A model generated the notes under the pieces. That model saw only the letters and a program-made list of their open reading frames with translations, was not told the origin of the DNA and ran no database searches. Shown here one piece after another: positions 38,201 to 51,960 of a DNA stretch of 64,000 nucleotides (position 1 is its first letter; every line of letters begins with the position of its first letter). Origin of the DNA: Gymnorhina tibicen. Its lineage: Eukaryota; Chordata; Aves; Passeriformes; Artamidae. The DNA lies in NCBI GenBank assembly GCA_013399875.1, contig VXAZ01002106.1:362244-426243 (forward strand), given 5' to 3'. The position numbers and the translations under genes were made by a program.

Positions 38201-41200
38201 TTGCCAGTTAAAATGGGTTGTATCGATTCCTGGTCCCAGTGCCTTGCTCGCTGGGACTGCAGGAGCAGGACATCCCCATCCCGGGGGAGGTGTGGGTGTC
38301 ACTCAGCAGGGACTCCAGCCCTTTAGGGTGTAGCCCAACAGGTCTTGAGGGAAGTCCCATCACATCTTAAACTGGATTACCAGAGATAGTATGCAACATC
38401 CTTAAGGAGAGTGCACCATTTACATCATTGAAATAAAGGAATTCGAAGGCTGAGATTTCAGCGGTATAATACTGAACATTTATTAGTCAAACAAAGACAA
38501 AAGACAGCGCTGGGCGCTTAGCTCATTGCTAGAGGCACACCTTCATTCATTCTATTGAGAACTTAAGTACCTTCTCAAACTGTTACATATTCATTAAGCT
38601 CAGAAAGAAATTTACACTTCACTTAGCTTCCCCCTTTCCTGCTCTCTGTCCCCTCCCGCCCGCACGGCGCCTTCTCAGGTCCTCTGGGTTCTCTCAGAGT
38701 TGAGGGCAGAGATGCTCCTCCGGTGTAGCTGACAGTTTCTCTGGGGAGGTGTGAATTTTGCAAGATAACACAGTTCCCGGGATGCTTGTGGCTTATCTCC
38801 TTTATCTCTTTAACATGCCTTGTTCTTCGGCTCTGTGGTTTATCAACTTAAAGACATTTATTATCATGTACTTATTACTACGTTTGCTAACATATTATGA
38901 CTACTTCGAGGTTACAATACATTCCAACCTTATTTCTACTTAACTATATTTTACTTTAACGCTATTTTTGCATAATACATGATCACTAGTGAAGGTTAAA
39001 TCCATATTTGTGAAAGCCAACATTTATCATTCGCTCATTTATCACAACCATAAAGTTGAGAAAGTTGTGAAAGCTGTACAGAATGGACCAGTAGACTGGT
39101 AGAAAAGTAGACTGCAAAGCTACTTTTAAGAAAAATAATTAGTTTTTTACTTAGAGTAAAACCAGTATTGATAGAACTTTATTTTCTCATGCAGAAACTA
39201 AGAGAGTATGTCAGATAAAAGCAAAGAACAGACAGGAACAGGAGAATGGGATATATTAGAAACACAAAAACCGTAGGAACTGGTCATGAAAAAATTTAGG
39301 CTCTGCCCAAATTTTACTTCCTAAGGCTTCGTTTACTACAAGGATGAATATAAAGGGGTGTGCATGGGGGGGAACTTACTGAATCCAATGCAAACAGCTA
39401 AATTCTGCTAATATCTTAGTATTTTCAGGACTATAAGCAAATTCCTGCACGATTTTGTTTTCTTTCGGGCCTGCATTGATTTGAAGACATTTAACTGGAA
39501 TTTTTAAGAAAGTGACCTTCTATTGACAGCTTGGAATGTGTAGGAAACATGAAATAAGTATGGCTATAAATTTACAAATGTTTTGGCAGGTTGACTGTTA
39601 CCTGTAAAGTGATACTTTGTTGTAAGAAGTCATTCTCCTTCTATAAATAAACTATAAATTCGTATTTTGTAGGTTTTTTAATGGGTTGTAGTGATGAGAA
39701 AGAAGTTCGTTGCAACCAGAATTTCATAAAGTGAACTGTTATAAGCGGGGAGTCCAGCTCCTAATTTTAAGGACCTTGATGTATATGATGTGCTATTTCT
39801 GAATTCATTGAAAGATCAGGGTATGTATTTTCTTTATCAAGAAACGTCATTCTTACAACTGTAGTAGTTTAACATGTTGAGGATCCAGTAAAGCTTCCTC
39901 TAGGCTTTTGAGCAAACACTGGGAATGCAAGGACCAATAGGGAATGTGTGCAGCAGTCTTCAGTGGTGGCAAAACAGAACCCAGATCTCTGTGAGTGCGT
40001 GGGTGTGCATGCTCCTGAGACCTAAGCCACTCTGCCATTCTAACCCTTTATGTTCCCAGGCCGGTGGCTTTAAGGTTATTTTTATTATGGGAAAACACAG
40101 CCCAGGGAAGGGATGTGTGCCTGAGGTTAAGCAGTAATTATGTAGCAGTGTTTGGAAGGACTGAGATGAGCCTAACAGAGAAGCTAAGAGTTTTTTCATT
40201 TTGTTTTAAGGTCAGTAGAGGAGGTAAAGTCAAGATATACCTAGTATATATGGGGAAAACATATGTTAAGTTATGATGGCAGTGTTGCTTTGTGGCATAA
40301 TCTGACCTTTCTCATTCTCCTCGGTTCGTGACCAGTCCTAGTCAAAAAAGCTGAGTGATGAGGAAAAGACCTTGCGTAAATATGTGCTTAGTAAGGCATT
40401 CAAGGTCAGACCTTCAGCTTTCTGGCCTCTTAAAGCTTTTGATTAGATTTTTAAATATGTCATGGCTCCTGTAGAATAAGAGGTGGTGTATTTAGCTTTC
40501 CAAATTAAGCTTTAATACTACACAAATGGTCCAAAGTTACTAAAGCAGTACAACCAAAGTCCTTGAAGCTGTGAAAATTTGGATAATTTTCACAAACCAC
40601 TGTTAACTTGGAAAAGTGAACACTTTTTCGGTGTGAAAAGTATTCAGGGAACTAGAGACGGAATGGTAGAGATGTAACAAGTTGGTGGTGACATGGGCTG
40701 GTATGGTTTTACCTAAAACCAGGGAACTTCTCAGTAATGAAAGAGCACTCTTTGGCAGTATGGTTATAAGGGCAGGACAAATAAGGTTACTAGGCTGTAA
40801 GCAGGGAGAGATGGGCAGTAGGACTGAGAAACGTGATTTCAAGTTGAATTATGGGTTAACACTGCAAATCAGACATGCTTGAGTGGGCAGAGCTGGAGGA
40901 ATTTGACAAGTGCTGATAAGCTACATGCAGCTCAGATATGCCTTGGGCAATATTTGACTTTGTGAAAACAGTTTTTACCTTTTTAAAAGGAACAGTCTGA
41001 TAAATATCTGTTGATTTTTATTTCAAAAAAGTTTGCTTTAGGTGGCATCAGTATCACTAAAAAATTTGATAAAGCTCAGTATTGTTAGACAAAATGTGTG
41101 CATGTGGATATGCTGTATTTCTAGTGAAGTCGTGCTACACTAAGAAGCAAAGGTTTCATTCGAATTCTTGTGCATCAAAATATCTTAATCCAAAAGAAAA

Positions 41201-43591
41201 GTTAACCAAGAAGCAAGTGAAGAAAAATGTTAAGAACTGTTGTATTAATAGGAAAATTCATATACCTTCTGCTTTCCTTCTCTTGGGCTTCAGTCATAAT
41301 GCAAAGGAACATATACAAAATATTCTTGTAACATTTCAGTCTAAGTTAATTCTCTTACAACTAGTGAGAGTTAGTAGTAATAGTATTTTATTCATGTTAC
41401 TCATGAGTAAATAAAAGGTCTGCAGATCATCTACACGTTAGCAAATTCTATCAGTTTGTTTTCTTTTTAACATCTGTTGATTTGAGTTCTCTATTACTCA
41501 TGACTTGCTCAGCAGTAGGTGTTTGGGTAAGAATATTGATCTTGATTCTATGCTTCCCTTGTAAGAAAATATAACTTATGACTTAATATTCAATATTCAA
41601 TGCAGTACAAACCTGAATTATGCTTCCTTATGGTGTTTTACAGTAATTGAACACTCCCATGGTAGAAGTATAAATGACTACATGATATGCAAGCAAATGC
41701 ATTTTAAAGATGCAGGATTTGGCTTATCAAACCCTTTTGGCAGCCATCTCTTTATAAGCCCTATGAAAATGACAACCTTTTTTAGCTTACCTGATAACTA
41801 AAAGCATGTCATTAAAGATTGTCCAGAACAACTTTTTTTTTCAGAACATAAATTGCAAGAGGAAAGGATTTCAGTGTTTACCAGTAACTTTGTATGACTA
41901 CAGATCTGAAAAAAAGTTCTAGAAAAGTCAGATTCTAATGCTGGGAACGATAACATATCTCACTATTTTTATATATCCACAAAGAGCTTTTAAATAAAAC
42001 TAAGTGGGATTTAGCCTAATAAACTCAGAACCTCAGTTTTTTCTTAGATTCTTCTTCCTCTGCCCTCAGCATTCTGAGGTTGTATGGTAGGACCTTGATA
42101 GTCTGCCATATGAGTCTTTTCAGCCTTTTTTCTCAGTAGCTGAGCCCTTTATCTCATTTTCTTGTCAGGAAGCAAGACCATTCCTTTAGTTCTGTGTCAC
42201 TTTAGGCTTTTAGTAGTAGTCATGAAGATACCTCTTGTCTGTGTCCCTGCTTTCAGGTGCTGTTGTGCTGGGTTACAGTTTCTTTAAGCATAACTTAAAA
42301 GGCTGCTTCTGTGCTCCATTTCTGTCCTGTGGTCTTTTCTGAATTATCACAGGAACTGCTCTTCATGTCACTTCTTATCATTCCTGTATTACTTCCTTTG
42401 ACTCACTGTTACTGGCTGCCATGCATTTTGTTTTGCCCAGTTCCTGTGTCTCCTCACAAAATTTCAGATTTACTGTCATGTTTTTTGACTGACTCCTCCC
42501 AGCTGCACTACTGTAGCATCTTGTTTCATTCTGAACATCTTTCCTGAGGATGTGCAAGGGGCTGTCTCTTCTTTCTCCGGGACAAATAGGAGCACACCTT
42601 CTCCGAAACGTGAGTTTTGCTTAGTGGCTGCAAAACGGTTGCTCTGAAGTATGTCTCCAATCATATTATTGCTGTCTGGATTTGAAAAAAAGTGACATAC
42701 AATACTTTTGAAAAGAACAATTAAAATATTTGTTTACTTAAATGACCTTAGAAAATGGTGAATCTGAAACAACGTAAAATGTGTTTCTTCTTGTTCGCTG
42801 ATGCTTGGGAATAACATGTTGACATATACAAACATTTTTGACATTGCTCAATCTGTCAGCTGTCTGTCCATTGCCCAGCTGGTGGGAGTTAAAACTGCCC
42901 TCAGTCAAATGGACACCTCCATTAAATCAGTTTTCTGCAGGAACAAATCTATTAGATTATAAATTTTTTTGGACAAGGGACTCATGTCTTGAGCAACAGA
43001 GAGAGTCTGTTCATTCTGTGTTTCTCAGATTGCAACTCTGCAGCCACCTTTATTCTGGTTCTTGTATCTAGGAGATGCCACAGAATGGTTGTGTATATAC
43101 TGCTTTGCCATCTTGGGCCTCATGTTTCTCTTCCTCCCTGACCCACCACCAGTTCTCCCCTTTTGGCCATAGTATCTTTCTCTTGCCTTACCCTCCTAGA
43201 AATCATAGAGTCTTTATTGACACCCTGCTACTGTGCTGTCTCTGCTCCAGCACTTGGCTACTGTGAGTAGCCAACTGCTGGTTGGAGGGAACAGGGGAGG
43301 CATTGTGTACTCCACCAGCCAAATTTTAGGGAGAACAAGTGGGCCCATCAGAGCTAAGCCAGGCTGTGTGGGGCACCACACAAATCTTGTTGCTGATGTT
43401 TCAGTATTCTGATAGTACTGGTCCCTGGAAGTGTTAGTGTGATGTTTGCAGCAGCAAGAAAATGCCTCATCGTCTTCTTAGAGCAATATTTTATGGCTTC
43501 CCTTTTCAGATGTTGATTAAATTCCCCCTTTTTTAGGTTATTTTTTCTTATGTTTAATCTTAGGATCATCATGACTTGTTTCTGTTTTCAG
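35184..43591. other. WDR72 intron 1
   Basis: AT-rich intron of 8.4 kb. It contains the LTR-type element at 38.3-39.0 kb. No other exon of WDR72 or recognisable gene was found. Confidence 0.7.
38329..39022 (-). mobile_element. Probable solo LTR of an endogenous retrovirus-type element, reversed
   Basis: Read on the minus strand it has LTR-like order: TGTTGG start, AT-rich left part, GC-rich promoter-like middle (38640-38720), a U/R boundary with an AATAAA signal at 38479-38484 followed by a GT-rich stretch, and an end ...GGGCTACA. No internal coding region or second LTR is seen. Boundaries are provisional, since a clean target-site duplication was not found. Confidence 0.5.
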
Positions 43592-43753
43592 GTGTTGACC
43601 ATGAAGTCATTGGTACCGGCTGTGGCTGTGTGGGGGAAAACAGCTCCCTCTCACAGCATCACTGCTGTCATGATTACAGATGACCAGCAGACAATAGTTA
43701 CAGGAAGCCAAGAAGGACAAATATGTCTCTGGGATCTTTCATCAGACTTAAAG
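43592..43753 (+). CDS. WDR72: WDR72 exon 2, start codon at 43601
   Basis: The acceptor is tgtttctgttttcag. The ATG at 43601 opens [16 protein letters not shown] and continues [28 protein letters not shown]. This is WD40 repeat 1 of WDR72; human WDR72 reads [22 protein letters not shown] at this point, and the GQICLWDL pattern separates it little from WDR7, but later exons favour WDR72. Phase 0 at the end, residues 1-51. The donor AAG|gtttgt is atypical at +3/+4. WDR72 is a rabconnectin-3-beta-like protein linked to V-ATPase regulation, enamel formation and renal acid secretion. Confidence 0.95.
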
Positions 43754-44756
43754 GTTTGTGTCCACTGTGCTGCAGTTTGCCAAATAGACAGATTGGAGTT
43801 TTATCTTTTATTATTGGCAATAGAATTATCCAGCCTTGCACCTATTTAGATGAATTTTTAAAGATAGTGTGATATTTGTTATAGGAAGCTAAGGAAGCAG
43901 AAAGTGAATTGCCTATATGAGCAACCTGTTATTTGCAGACTTTGGAGAATTTTTCATTTATTAGCATGCCCTGTGGATTATAATTTGAGGCTGTGTGCTC
44001 TGAGTAATGACAGCAAGTAAATATATACAATTATCATGATTCCTATCTTGGAAAGGTTTTTTTCTTTTGTAAATCAATTGCTGAGCATGACCTATCTATT
44101 CATAAAACCAAATCTGTCTACCAAGATGGAAGCAGCAAGATGAAACTTCTATTTTTGATGTAATTAAGATGCAAATTATAGCTTTGATTATTTCACATTT
44201 ATTTTCCTGAGAATGCAGCAGAGTCAAAACAGTTCCTGGTTTTTTTATTCTGTGTTTCTAGAACTATGGTTCTGTTCTTTTTGTTATATTTAGTTGCCCC
44301 ATTTGTACTCAAACACAGCCTGAAAGTTCGCATTTTTATGAGGCTGCCTTTTCCGATTAAGATCTTTGCATACAGTGATGATAATCAGAGAGGTTATTTA
44401 GACATGTGGTATGAAACACATGCTTAAGAGGTTTGCTTTATTAGTTTCTACTTCACTCTGCCACTTTTGGTGTATGTTGTAGGGTGAAGGCCAGAGATAT
44501 TCTGCACATTGCCTGTTTTATATCATTTGAGGTTCCGTACATTCTTCAGAAGATGATTGCAGTGAATACAAAAACTAAACTTAATGCAGACTGCATAATT
44601 CATCCACATCTTTCTGCATTCCAGAAACATGACTGAAGAACATAAGAATATAAAGCAGGTTGACAATTATATATATCTACAAGTAATATTCTCTTGGTTT
44701 TAGATATCCTTAGTTTATACAGAAATTGTTTAAGATAAATCATATTATTCTCCCAG

Positions 44757-44863
44757 GTTTCATCTAAAGAAATTCTCTTTGGCCATACTGCTTCTGTAAC
44801 TTGTTTGGCAAAAGCAAGAGAGTTTGAGAAACAGCCATATGTAGTAAGTGCTACTGAAAATGG
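44757..44863 (+). CDS. WDR72: WDR72 exon 3
   Basis: The acceptor is ttattctcccag and the donor AATGG|gtaggt; phase 0 to 2, residues 52-87. It carries [18 protein letters not shown] and [13 protein letters not shown] repeat 2, aligning with human KELLFGHSASVTCLARAR and SAAENG. Confidence 0.95.
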
Positions 44864-47838
44864 GTAGGTAACTGAATATTCAATTGTTCATTTCTTAAAT
44901 CATGAAATGTATGTCAAGTGTAGGTCAGATTGTGTTTGCAGAAATGTTTCAATCCACTTCCATGATATTAAAATGATAGCAGCTACTTAGGATAGTGACT
45001 ACCATGTTAATATACAATAGTCCAACTAAGAGCTAGTCCCACGGACAACAGAAACGTTTGGCAGATTCACATATCCACTTAGTAGACAGAAAAAAGAAAT
45101 TGTTCAAAGGGGTTGGCTAGACCCTATTCAAAGCAAAATTCATGGATTACTGGAGGTCATCAGCAAGTTCAACAGCATTTAAATATCATGGTGTTTTTCT
45201 CTGTTTCTTTCTGAACTCAGTCTTAAAAACTGAACCAGTAAAAGAGACTAATGTACTCTGATCTCGTTTATGGTTCCTCTGTCAGTACGTATGGAAACAC
45301 AGCCTGCCCTTGAATTAAAGGTATATGTGTTCCTTGTCTGTCTTGAAATCTAATGTGCTGTTTTGGAGAATATCCTTTCAGAGGGTCCTGATCTTGCAGC
45401 TTTTCTGCTGTGTGTTTTTTATGACATTGCCTGTCACTCGAGTCAAACTAATTTCTGCATTTCTGCTAGGTTACACTTAATATTTGATAATCTTTTCAAC
45501 TGGGGTCTGAAGTCCTTCTGTTAAGGATTTCATCTGTTGAAAATAGGGCTAGCTGCTTACTTCCTTGAGGGCTTTCTTAAGCAATTTTGTCTCACTGCTT
45601 AATTATATTCCCCTCTTATTTTTGGGTTCATTTTATCTAATTAACAGGACAGCCCTTTTAAATTGGCTTTCCATAGGAATTCCTGTCAATTGTTCTTCAA
45701 GCTATACCTTCCAGCACCTTAAGGCTACTGCTCTCTCTCTGAGGCTTATTTATCCTTTTCAGCTGCTATGATCCCTGTCTGATTCTCTCATTCAATCATG
45801 AGTAGACAAGAAGGGGATAACCTGCAAAAAAACTATTTCAGGCTTCTTAATCTTGAAAGATTAGACTGCCTCACTGGACAGGCAGTGGTAAACAGTACTG
45901 TTTATGTCCAGAGAGAGTGAGAAATCTACACAACCCGTTTTATATTGCCTTTCTACAGTTCTACTCAAGGGTCCTGAGCTGAAGCTGTTTTTCGTCCCAT
46001 TTCTGAAGTTCTTTTAGTGCAGTACTGCTTCCAGATCATACTGGGAGCAAAGACATTTTATTTCCAAAAAAACTGGGGTGGAAAGTGTTAAGAAACAGAT
46101 GAGGATATTGCTATAGAGATACCATACAGAGATGTTTGCATCCGTAAGATTCTAGCTCTGAAGGGATCATTAGACTTGTTTGGAATGTGTATAGGTAGGA
46201 TTGAATTGTTTTCTGGCCCCTTTAAGTGTTCACTTTTACCAAATTACTGCTGACTTCTCATCTGTTTTACATAAGGACAAAGCATCCATTGCTGATCCCT
46301 GGAATGTTGCAACATGAAGTTGAGATAATTACAAATAGGAAGCTTTGTCTTCAGGAGATGGAGGATTTGCCAAACTGCATTTTCTGGATTGTGAATAATT
46401 CACTTCTGCCATTTTCAAGCTTCCATCTCCTTTTAGTGAGGATGGAAGAAATCATATGGAAGATGATTCTATGATACTCTTCCCTGTTCCACTTCAGATT
46501 ATCTTCAGAGTTCCTATAACTAACTAATCCCAGAAGAATGGGCATTGAACGTTGTTTTTGTACTTCTAATATGGAAGTCTATAAATGAATCTCTAATGAT
46601 TCATAAGTTCTCATTGATGTCCTAAGAGTGATAAACCTGTCCTACAGCATATGCTATATGTAGTGTCTGATATTGCTCACTCCTTATTAGTACACACAGT
46701 AAATTGAATACATCATCCAGAAGCTGAAGTTACATTCTGACATTCTGGCCTCACTTGTGCATGTTTGTATGTATCACAGTAGTGTAGCTAAAGCAGTAAA
46801 GTTCTGACATAAACAAGGAGAAAATCCTTGCCCTGAAATGTTTAAGAAATAGCGTAAAGCTTCCACTTAAGTTCTGACTTTAGATCTACCAGCTTTGATG
46901 CTGCTGTTGCTCAGCTGAAAAATAGTAAGTAGTAATATTTTGAGATTAGCAAAAATTGGGAAAGTAGGTAGATTAAAATGTAAATCACTAAATCGTATTC
47001 CTGATATAATAAAATACTCTCCCCGATGTGTTCTTTAAGTCTTCATACAGAAAACGTCTTACAGTGTAATGTCAGAAATGATGAAATGAATGTTTCAATT
47101 GTGGAAGTAATGTTTGTTTTTTACTAAAATCTAAAAGCATCAAAGTTTACCATTCAGTTGCTGAACCATGCTAACGTATCTCATACAACCTCATTTACAA
47201 CATTTAATTTGATTGTGTCTCTTGTACTCCAGTCCCACTGCATGTTGAGTAATGGGTAGATAAGGAAGGTGTCTAAAGTGTCTTTCTCAAACAACAACCT
47301 TAAATGTACCCGAGTGTGGCTGTAGTGTTGCACAGGTACTCGGATGGTTGAGTGTATTGAGAGCAGATTTCGGGAACAGCCTCATGATGGCACTGTTTCT
47401 TCTTAACAAAAGTTATTCCTCTCAAGAACTGAAGTCTGATGTGGGAGAAGATGCATAATGCTTTTTGAGACGTGTGGTTTAAGTTCAGTGAAATGAATCA
47501 TTTTCAGGAGGATGTAGTTCCAGTGACAGATAGTTACAGTGACATGTTGACGAGCTATAATGGCAGTACACCCGCAATTTGTTGTAGACCAGAGTTGGTC
47601 TTAAAGTCAGGTTGGTTGCAAGACAGCAGGGTGTAATTACCAAAACAAAAAGAACAGGTACTGTATGTCATCCCCTGCTAATGACTACGTTTTCGTACCC
47701 AGCAATCTGTAACAAAAAAGCTTTATAAATGACCAGACTGCACTTAAATACAGCACTAAAGAAAAACTTGGTGGCACAAAATTATTCCAGCCAATTGAGT
47801 GGAAATGACAGAGAATAATATGAAGTTATCTTTGGCAG

Positions 47839-47917
47839 GGAGATGTGTGTTTGGAATGTCACTAGTGGACAGTGCATTGAGAATGCAAAGCTTCCTTATA
47901 GGCATACAGCAATCCAT
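47839..47917 (+). CDS. WDR72: WDR72 exon 4
   Basis: The acceptor is gttatctttggcag and the donor CCAT|gtaagt; phase 2 to 0, residues 87-113. It reads [12 protein letters not shown] and ends LPYRHTAIH, completing WD repeat 2 and starting repeat 3. Its shortness (79 bases) keeps it out of open-frame lists. Confidence 0.93.
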
Positions 47918-50657
47918 GTAAGTATAGCAACTTTTCATGGGATCTCTGTTTGTTACAAGAGTTTTGCTTTATTAACATGATATTTTTCAGAAACAATTTT
48001 AAATGTGTAGCTTGTTACATAGGAGGAAAAACCCTGTCATAATATAAGTAGTTTTTACATCTTTTTTCAGTTTTTTCTTTCTTCTAAGAAAAGAATTGAG
48101 ACTTTAATGTTCCTCTGAATTCCTTAATCAAATCAGCCTGACTACTTGTAAGCTGCAAATATTTGAAATGCAGTATTGATTAACTTGCTGTTTGTGCATC
48201 AGGGAGCCAAGTGAAATGGTCTTAATCTTTGCTCTTGTCTTCTGTTAAAATTTGCATGGAAGCTTCAAGTTTAATGTTGGCTTTTTCATGACATTTTAAA
48301 AGTACAAGTAATCTAGCCAAACATTGTGAGACAATCTGCTGAAAGACTTATTTTTAAACTTCTGAACGGTTTTGGTGCTCAACTCCAAAAGACTGCTCTT
48401 CATCCCATTTTGAAAAATATGTTTTCATTCATTGCAGAACTTTAGGACAAATCCCTTATTTTCAGATACTTTCAATATAGCTTCAGATAATTTCAGGTAT
48501 CTGGTTGAAACTGTAACCAGGTAGAATAAGTATCTAGATTTTGGAGTGTGGGAGTGTTTGAAATACACACGTGAGTAAGACTGAGGGGCCCAACATGTAT
48601 GGGTTTGATTGTGGGATGTGGCTTATTTCTGGGTGTATTAGTAGAAAAGAAGCCCAGGGCTCCTGTGTTAAGATGCTGTTTTTCTTCAGTGGGAAAGTCC
48701 CACCCTTGACTAAGTTTCCAAATGATGGAAATCTGAGCCTTCATGTAACTCCAAAGTACAGCCAATTTGGAATCCTAAATTTTTGAAGCTTCCAGAAGAA
48801 AATGTTTTTCTTGACACTGCTTGAGTTGATATGAGGAGTTCAAACACAGTTGTTAATTGTCAAGGGGAGAAGAAAAAGCTTGGATATATTGCCAACAAAA
48901 ATTTAGAAGATTAACTAAATTTTTCTTATGTGTGTATAAAAACAGAAATTAAGAATTATTCTTCACTTTGTGCATATGTTTAAAGCATATCTGTTCCTTA
49001 AATGATGTATATTCAGAAACAAAACAATACTTAAATTATAGTTTATTAGAGTCGCAGTATGACCTGCTATGTTCTAGTGCTTAATTAGATTTTAATAGAT
49101 GATATTACAGACAAGTTCGGCAGGGAAATAGGCAAATCCGGCCTAGCTAATTAGCTGACAATCTGCACATTTTTTTGTGGAGATCAGAGGTGGAGTATTC
49201 ATTCTTACCCTTCAAGCAGGTGTAGCAAATACTTGTAGAAAATAGGTGCTTCGTCTCTATTAGAAGTGAGCAATTGTGGCAAATAATTATTTTTCTTTAA
49301 TACCTTGGGCAAGATAGCTGAAGGAAAATAGGAACATTTAACAGGAAAACTTTCTCAGGAAAAAGAGTAGATATTGCTAGGACGGGAAACTATTAAAATG
49401 CAGCCTTCAGATAGTTGTAATAAATTGTGTTTTTCTCTGTGTGTGTTTTGTTGTAGATTTTTTCTTGTTGTTCCATGGGGAATAGCTGCTTGTGCTGTAG
49501 TTAATGTTTGGTTTTAATTGAACTACTAACCTATCTGCTCTAGTAGGTTCCTTTTGTTCAGTGTGGATGATTTAGCTATGAATGGCAGATGTCAAGTAGT
49601 GCAAACTGAATATTTGCCATTTGAAATGAAATTTAACACCAGGGTCAACACTTAAACATTTGTGGATCTTGACCAGTGTGGAATTTTCTCAGAGGAATAA
49701 CTGACTATAACAATCCTCTATTTCCTCAAGTCTAAGTTAATGGTAACAGTAATCACAAATTCTAAACATTTCTGCCTCTGTTGATTCATAATATCTGTAG
49801 TACTATTTATTGTATTTCCAGTTATTTATATTTTTTGTGTTCACACTTCAGTTAGTTGACTGAAAAAATGAGAATTACTGTATAAGCAAAACTGTACAGA
49901 AAATTTGTAAATGAGGTGCAGTTTTTTTGAGTTGTCTGATATTTTTGTCCAACTACATGATTGTTCCCTTTATTTTAAGGTTAGTATTAAATGTATATCC
50001 CATTTGAGGTGGCTGCTTATGCATTTATAGAAATTGTATGCAATTACAGTTAGAGATGCAATACAGATGTCCTTGCACATATAAAAGACCTAGCAAAAAA
50101 GAAATCCTCATTGTCTCTCTGCACCACTGTCATGTCTGTTTTTTTCTTTATGTGACTGCTGAGAAAGCATCTTCTGAGCATTAAGGCATTTAATGTCAGA
50201 ATGAAGAATATCTCATGGAGTAGAAGTCCTTCCTGGAAAGTAATCAGAAATTCATAATGAAAAATTTAATTACGAATGTTCTGCATCTTCACCTGACTTT
50301 TTCCTTTTTGTATGCCTCTTGATGACTAGAGCTTTATAAAATGTTCGGAGAGGGGTGTCTCAGAGAAACAAGTCTCAAACTCCTTAGTGATTTATAGGGA
50401 AAATTAACACCTGAATTTCTTCCAAAAATTACCAAAATCCTAACATTTAGGAAGGACAGGGGCTGCTTTCAGTATGAAGCACCTTTTACTAAAGCTGTGT
50501 GCCTCGCTAGTGTCGCTAGCAATATTGTGTGTGGTTTCACATATGCCTTAGATTTTTAGTGATGCTACAAACATTGATTATGACAAGTTCAGTGTGAAAA
50601 ATCTGCATGCCATTTGTGTAGCTCTGTGTGCTGACTCTCTGCTTTCCACTTGGACAG

Positions 50658-50832
50658 TATTACCATTGCTCATTCCGAATGACAGGTGAAGGCTGGCTTC
50701 TTTGTTGTGGAGAATATCAAGATGTTCTTATTATTGATGCTAAAACTTTGGGTGTTCTTCACACTTTATCATCATCTCAGTCTTCTGATTGGATAAATTG
50801 TATGTGTATTGTACACTCAGCAAGAATTCAAG
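50658..50832 (+). CDS. WDR72: WDR72 exon 5
   Basis: The acceptor is tccacttggacag and the donor CAAG|gtatat; phase 0 to 1, residues 114-172. [31 protein letters not shown] and [11 protein letters not shown] are nearly identical to human WDR72, and this stretch is diagnostic against WDR7. Confidence 0.97.
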
Positions 50833-51337
50833 GTATATGTTTTAAATGTATTTATGTAGGCAAATTAAATTGTGAGAAAATATTTCTGTATAGATGGTAT
50901 GATTCTACCTGATTTAATATCCAATCATGTTTCACAGAGCTGTTAATGTAGAAGATGTTAATGTTTCATTGATAGCACAAGAGGTGTTTTTAAGGCTCCT
51001 GATATTGGTCGTGCTTTATTAAATATATTTTTTAGAGAAAAACAAGCATCTTCTGTATTGGATGTAAGCAGCTCCTTTCTTGGATTTAAGTATAAATAAG
51101 TTGTGTACTATCAGAGAAATTAAAGGCACAATACCACAGTTCTGTGCCTTCTGATAATACATTACTCACTGTTTGCTTACATGTTTTGCATTTCTGTATA
51201 TCATTTACTTATTTTTTTGTGTAAAACTGAGATTTCATTTAAGCAGTGTCCTGCAGAATCCTTGTTTTAGTGCTGAATAAGTAGGTGCTGTTTGAACTTG
51301 GCTTCAAGTTGACTATCTCACTGTTAACTTTACACAG

Positions 51338-51414
51338 AAGACTCTTTGGTTGCAGTCTCTGTAACTGGAGTTCTCAAAGTGTGGGACCTATCTTCATCTC
51401 TGAATAGCATCCAG
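51338..51414 (+). CDS. WDR72: WDR72 exon 6
   Basis: The acceptor is aactttacacag and the donor ATCCAG|gtcagt; phase 1 to 0, residues 172-197. It reads [20 protein letters not shown], a WD repeat ending with the KVWDL signature. Confidence 0.95.
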
Positions 51415-51549
51415 GTCAGTGATAACGTGAATGTTCTCAAGTAAAGGCTACGTTGAAGCAGAATATGAATAAATTTAAAGCTTTTGGATGTGTATTAAAT
51501 AGATTTTATTACTTTTGTTACAAAATTCTGAAAACACCTCTTCATAGCA

Positions 51550-51960
51550 TTATTTAAAATTGGGCTGTTGGACAGTCCTTGCCTTGACAACTGTACTACC
51601 TTTCGGCCGGGCTTCTTGTCTTTTCATATCCGGGATGCTGAAGCTGCAATGCTTTCCTGCTATCCTGATAGTGTCTTTGAACTCCTTCACTCTGTCCTTA
51701 AACTCAAAGCTCTTCAATATTGGCCTTTGTACTCCCTCTTCACCCTTGTTACTCTCTTCAAAATGGTCCTTTAGTTTTGTTTTCCTCAGTCTGCTTTTCA
51801 CAATGCTGTCTTCACTTGGAAAAGACTCTTGCTGTGTCAAGTATCCTATTTTTCTCTCTTCAAGCTCACTAACTCTTTTTTTGTGTTAACGTTCTCAGCA
51901 GCTGTCGCCTTTTGTGAACAAGTGCTAGAATTGGGATGCAATTTTTGTATTTTAATTAAA
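51550..51960 (-). pseudogene. Antisense coding remnant, unrecognised, one frame break
   Basis: In WDR72 intron 6 the minus strand carries about 135 codons of Lys/Glu/Ser-rich, protein-like sequence. An upstream part (SSTCSQKATAAENVNTKK) and a downstream part (RVSELEERKIGYLTQQ, then KSFEFKDRVKEFKD and SIPDMKRQEARPKGS, ending in TAA... at about 51550) lie in different frames that meet at an A7 run near 51870-51880. An AATAAA lies just past the stop near 51510. No intron or start codon is clear. It may be a processed pseudogene of a coiled-coil or spindle-type protein; the parent is not recognised. Confidence 0.5.

Larger units (their letters stand above)
43754..50657. other. WDR72 introns 2-4
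   Basis: Apart from the exons at 44757 and 47839, this is AT-rich intron. No mobile element or other gene was recognised. Confidence 0.6.
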
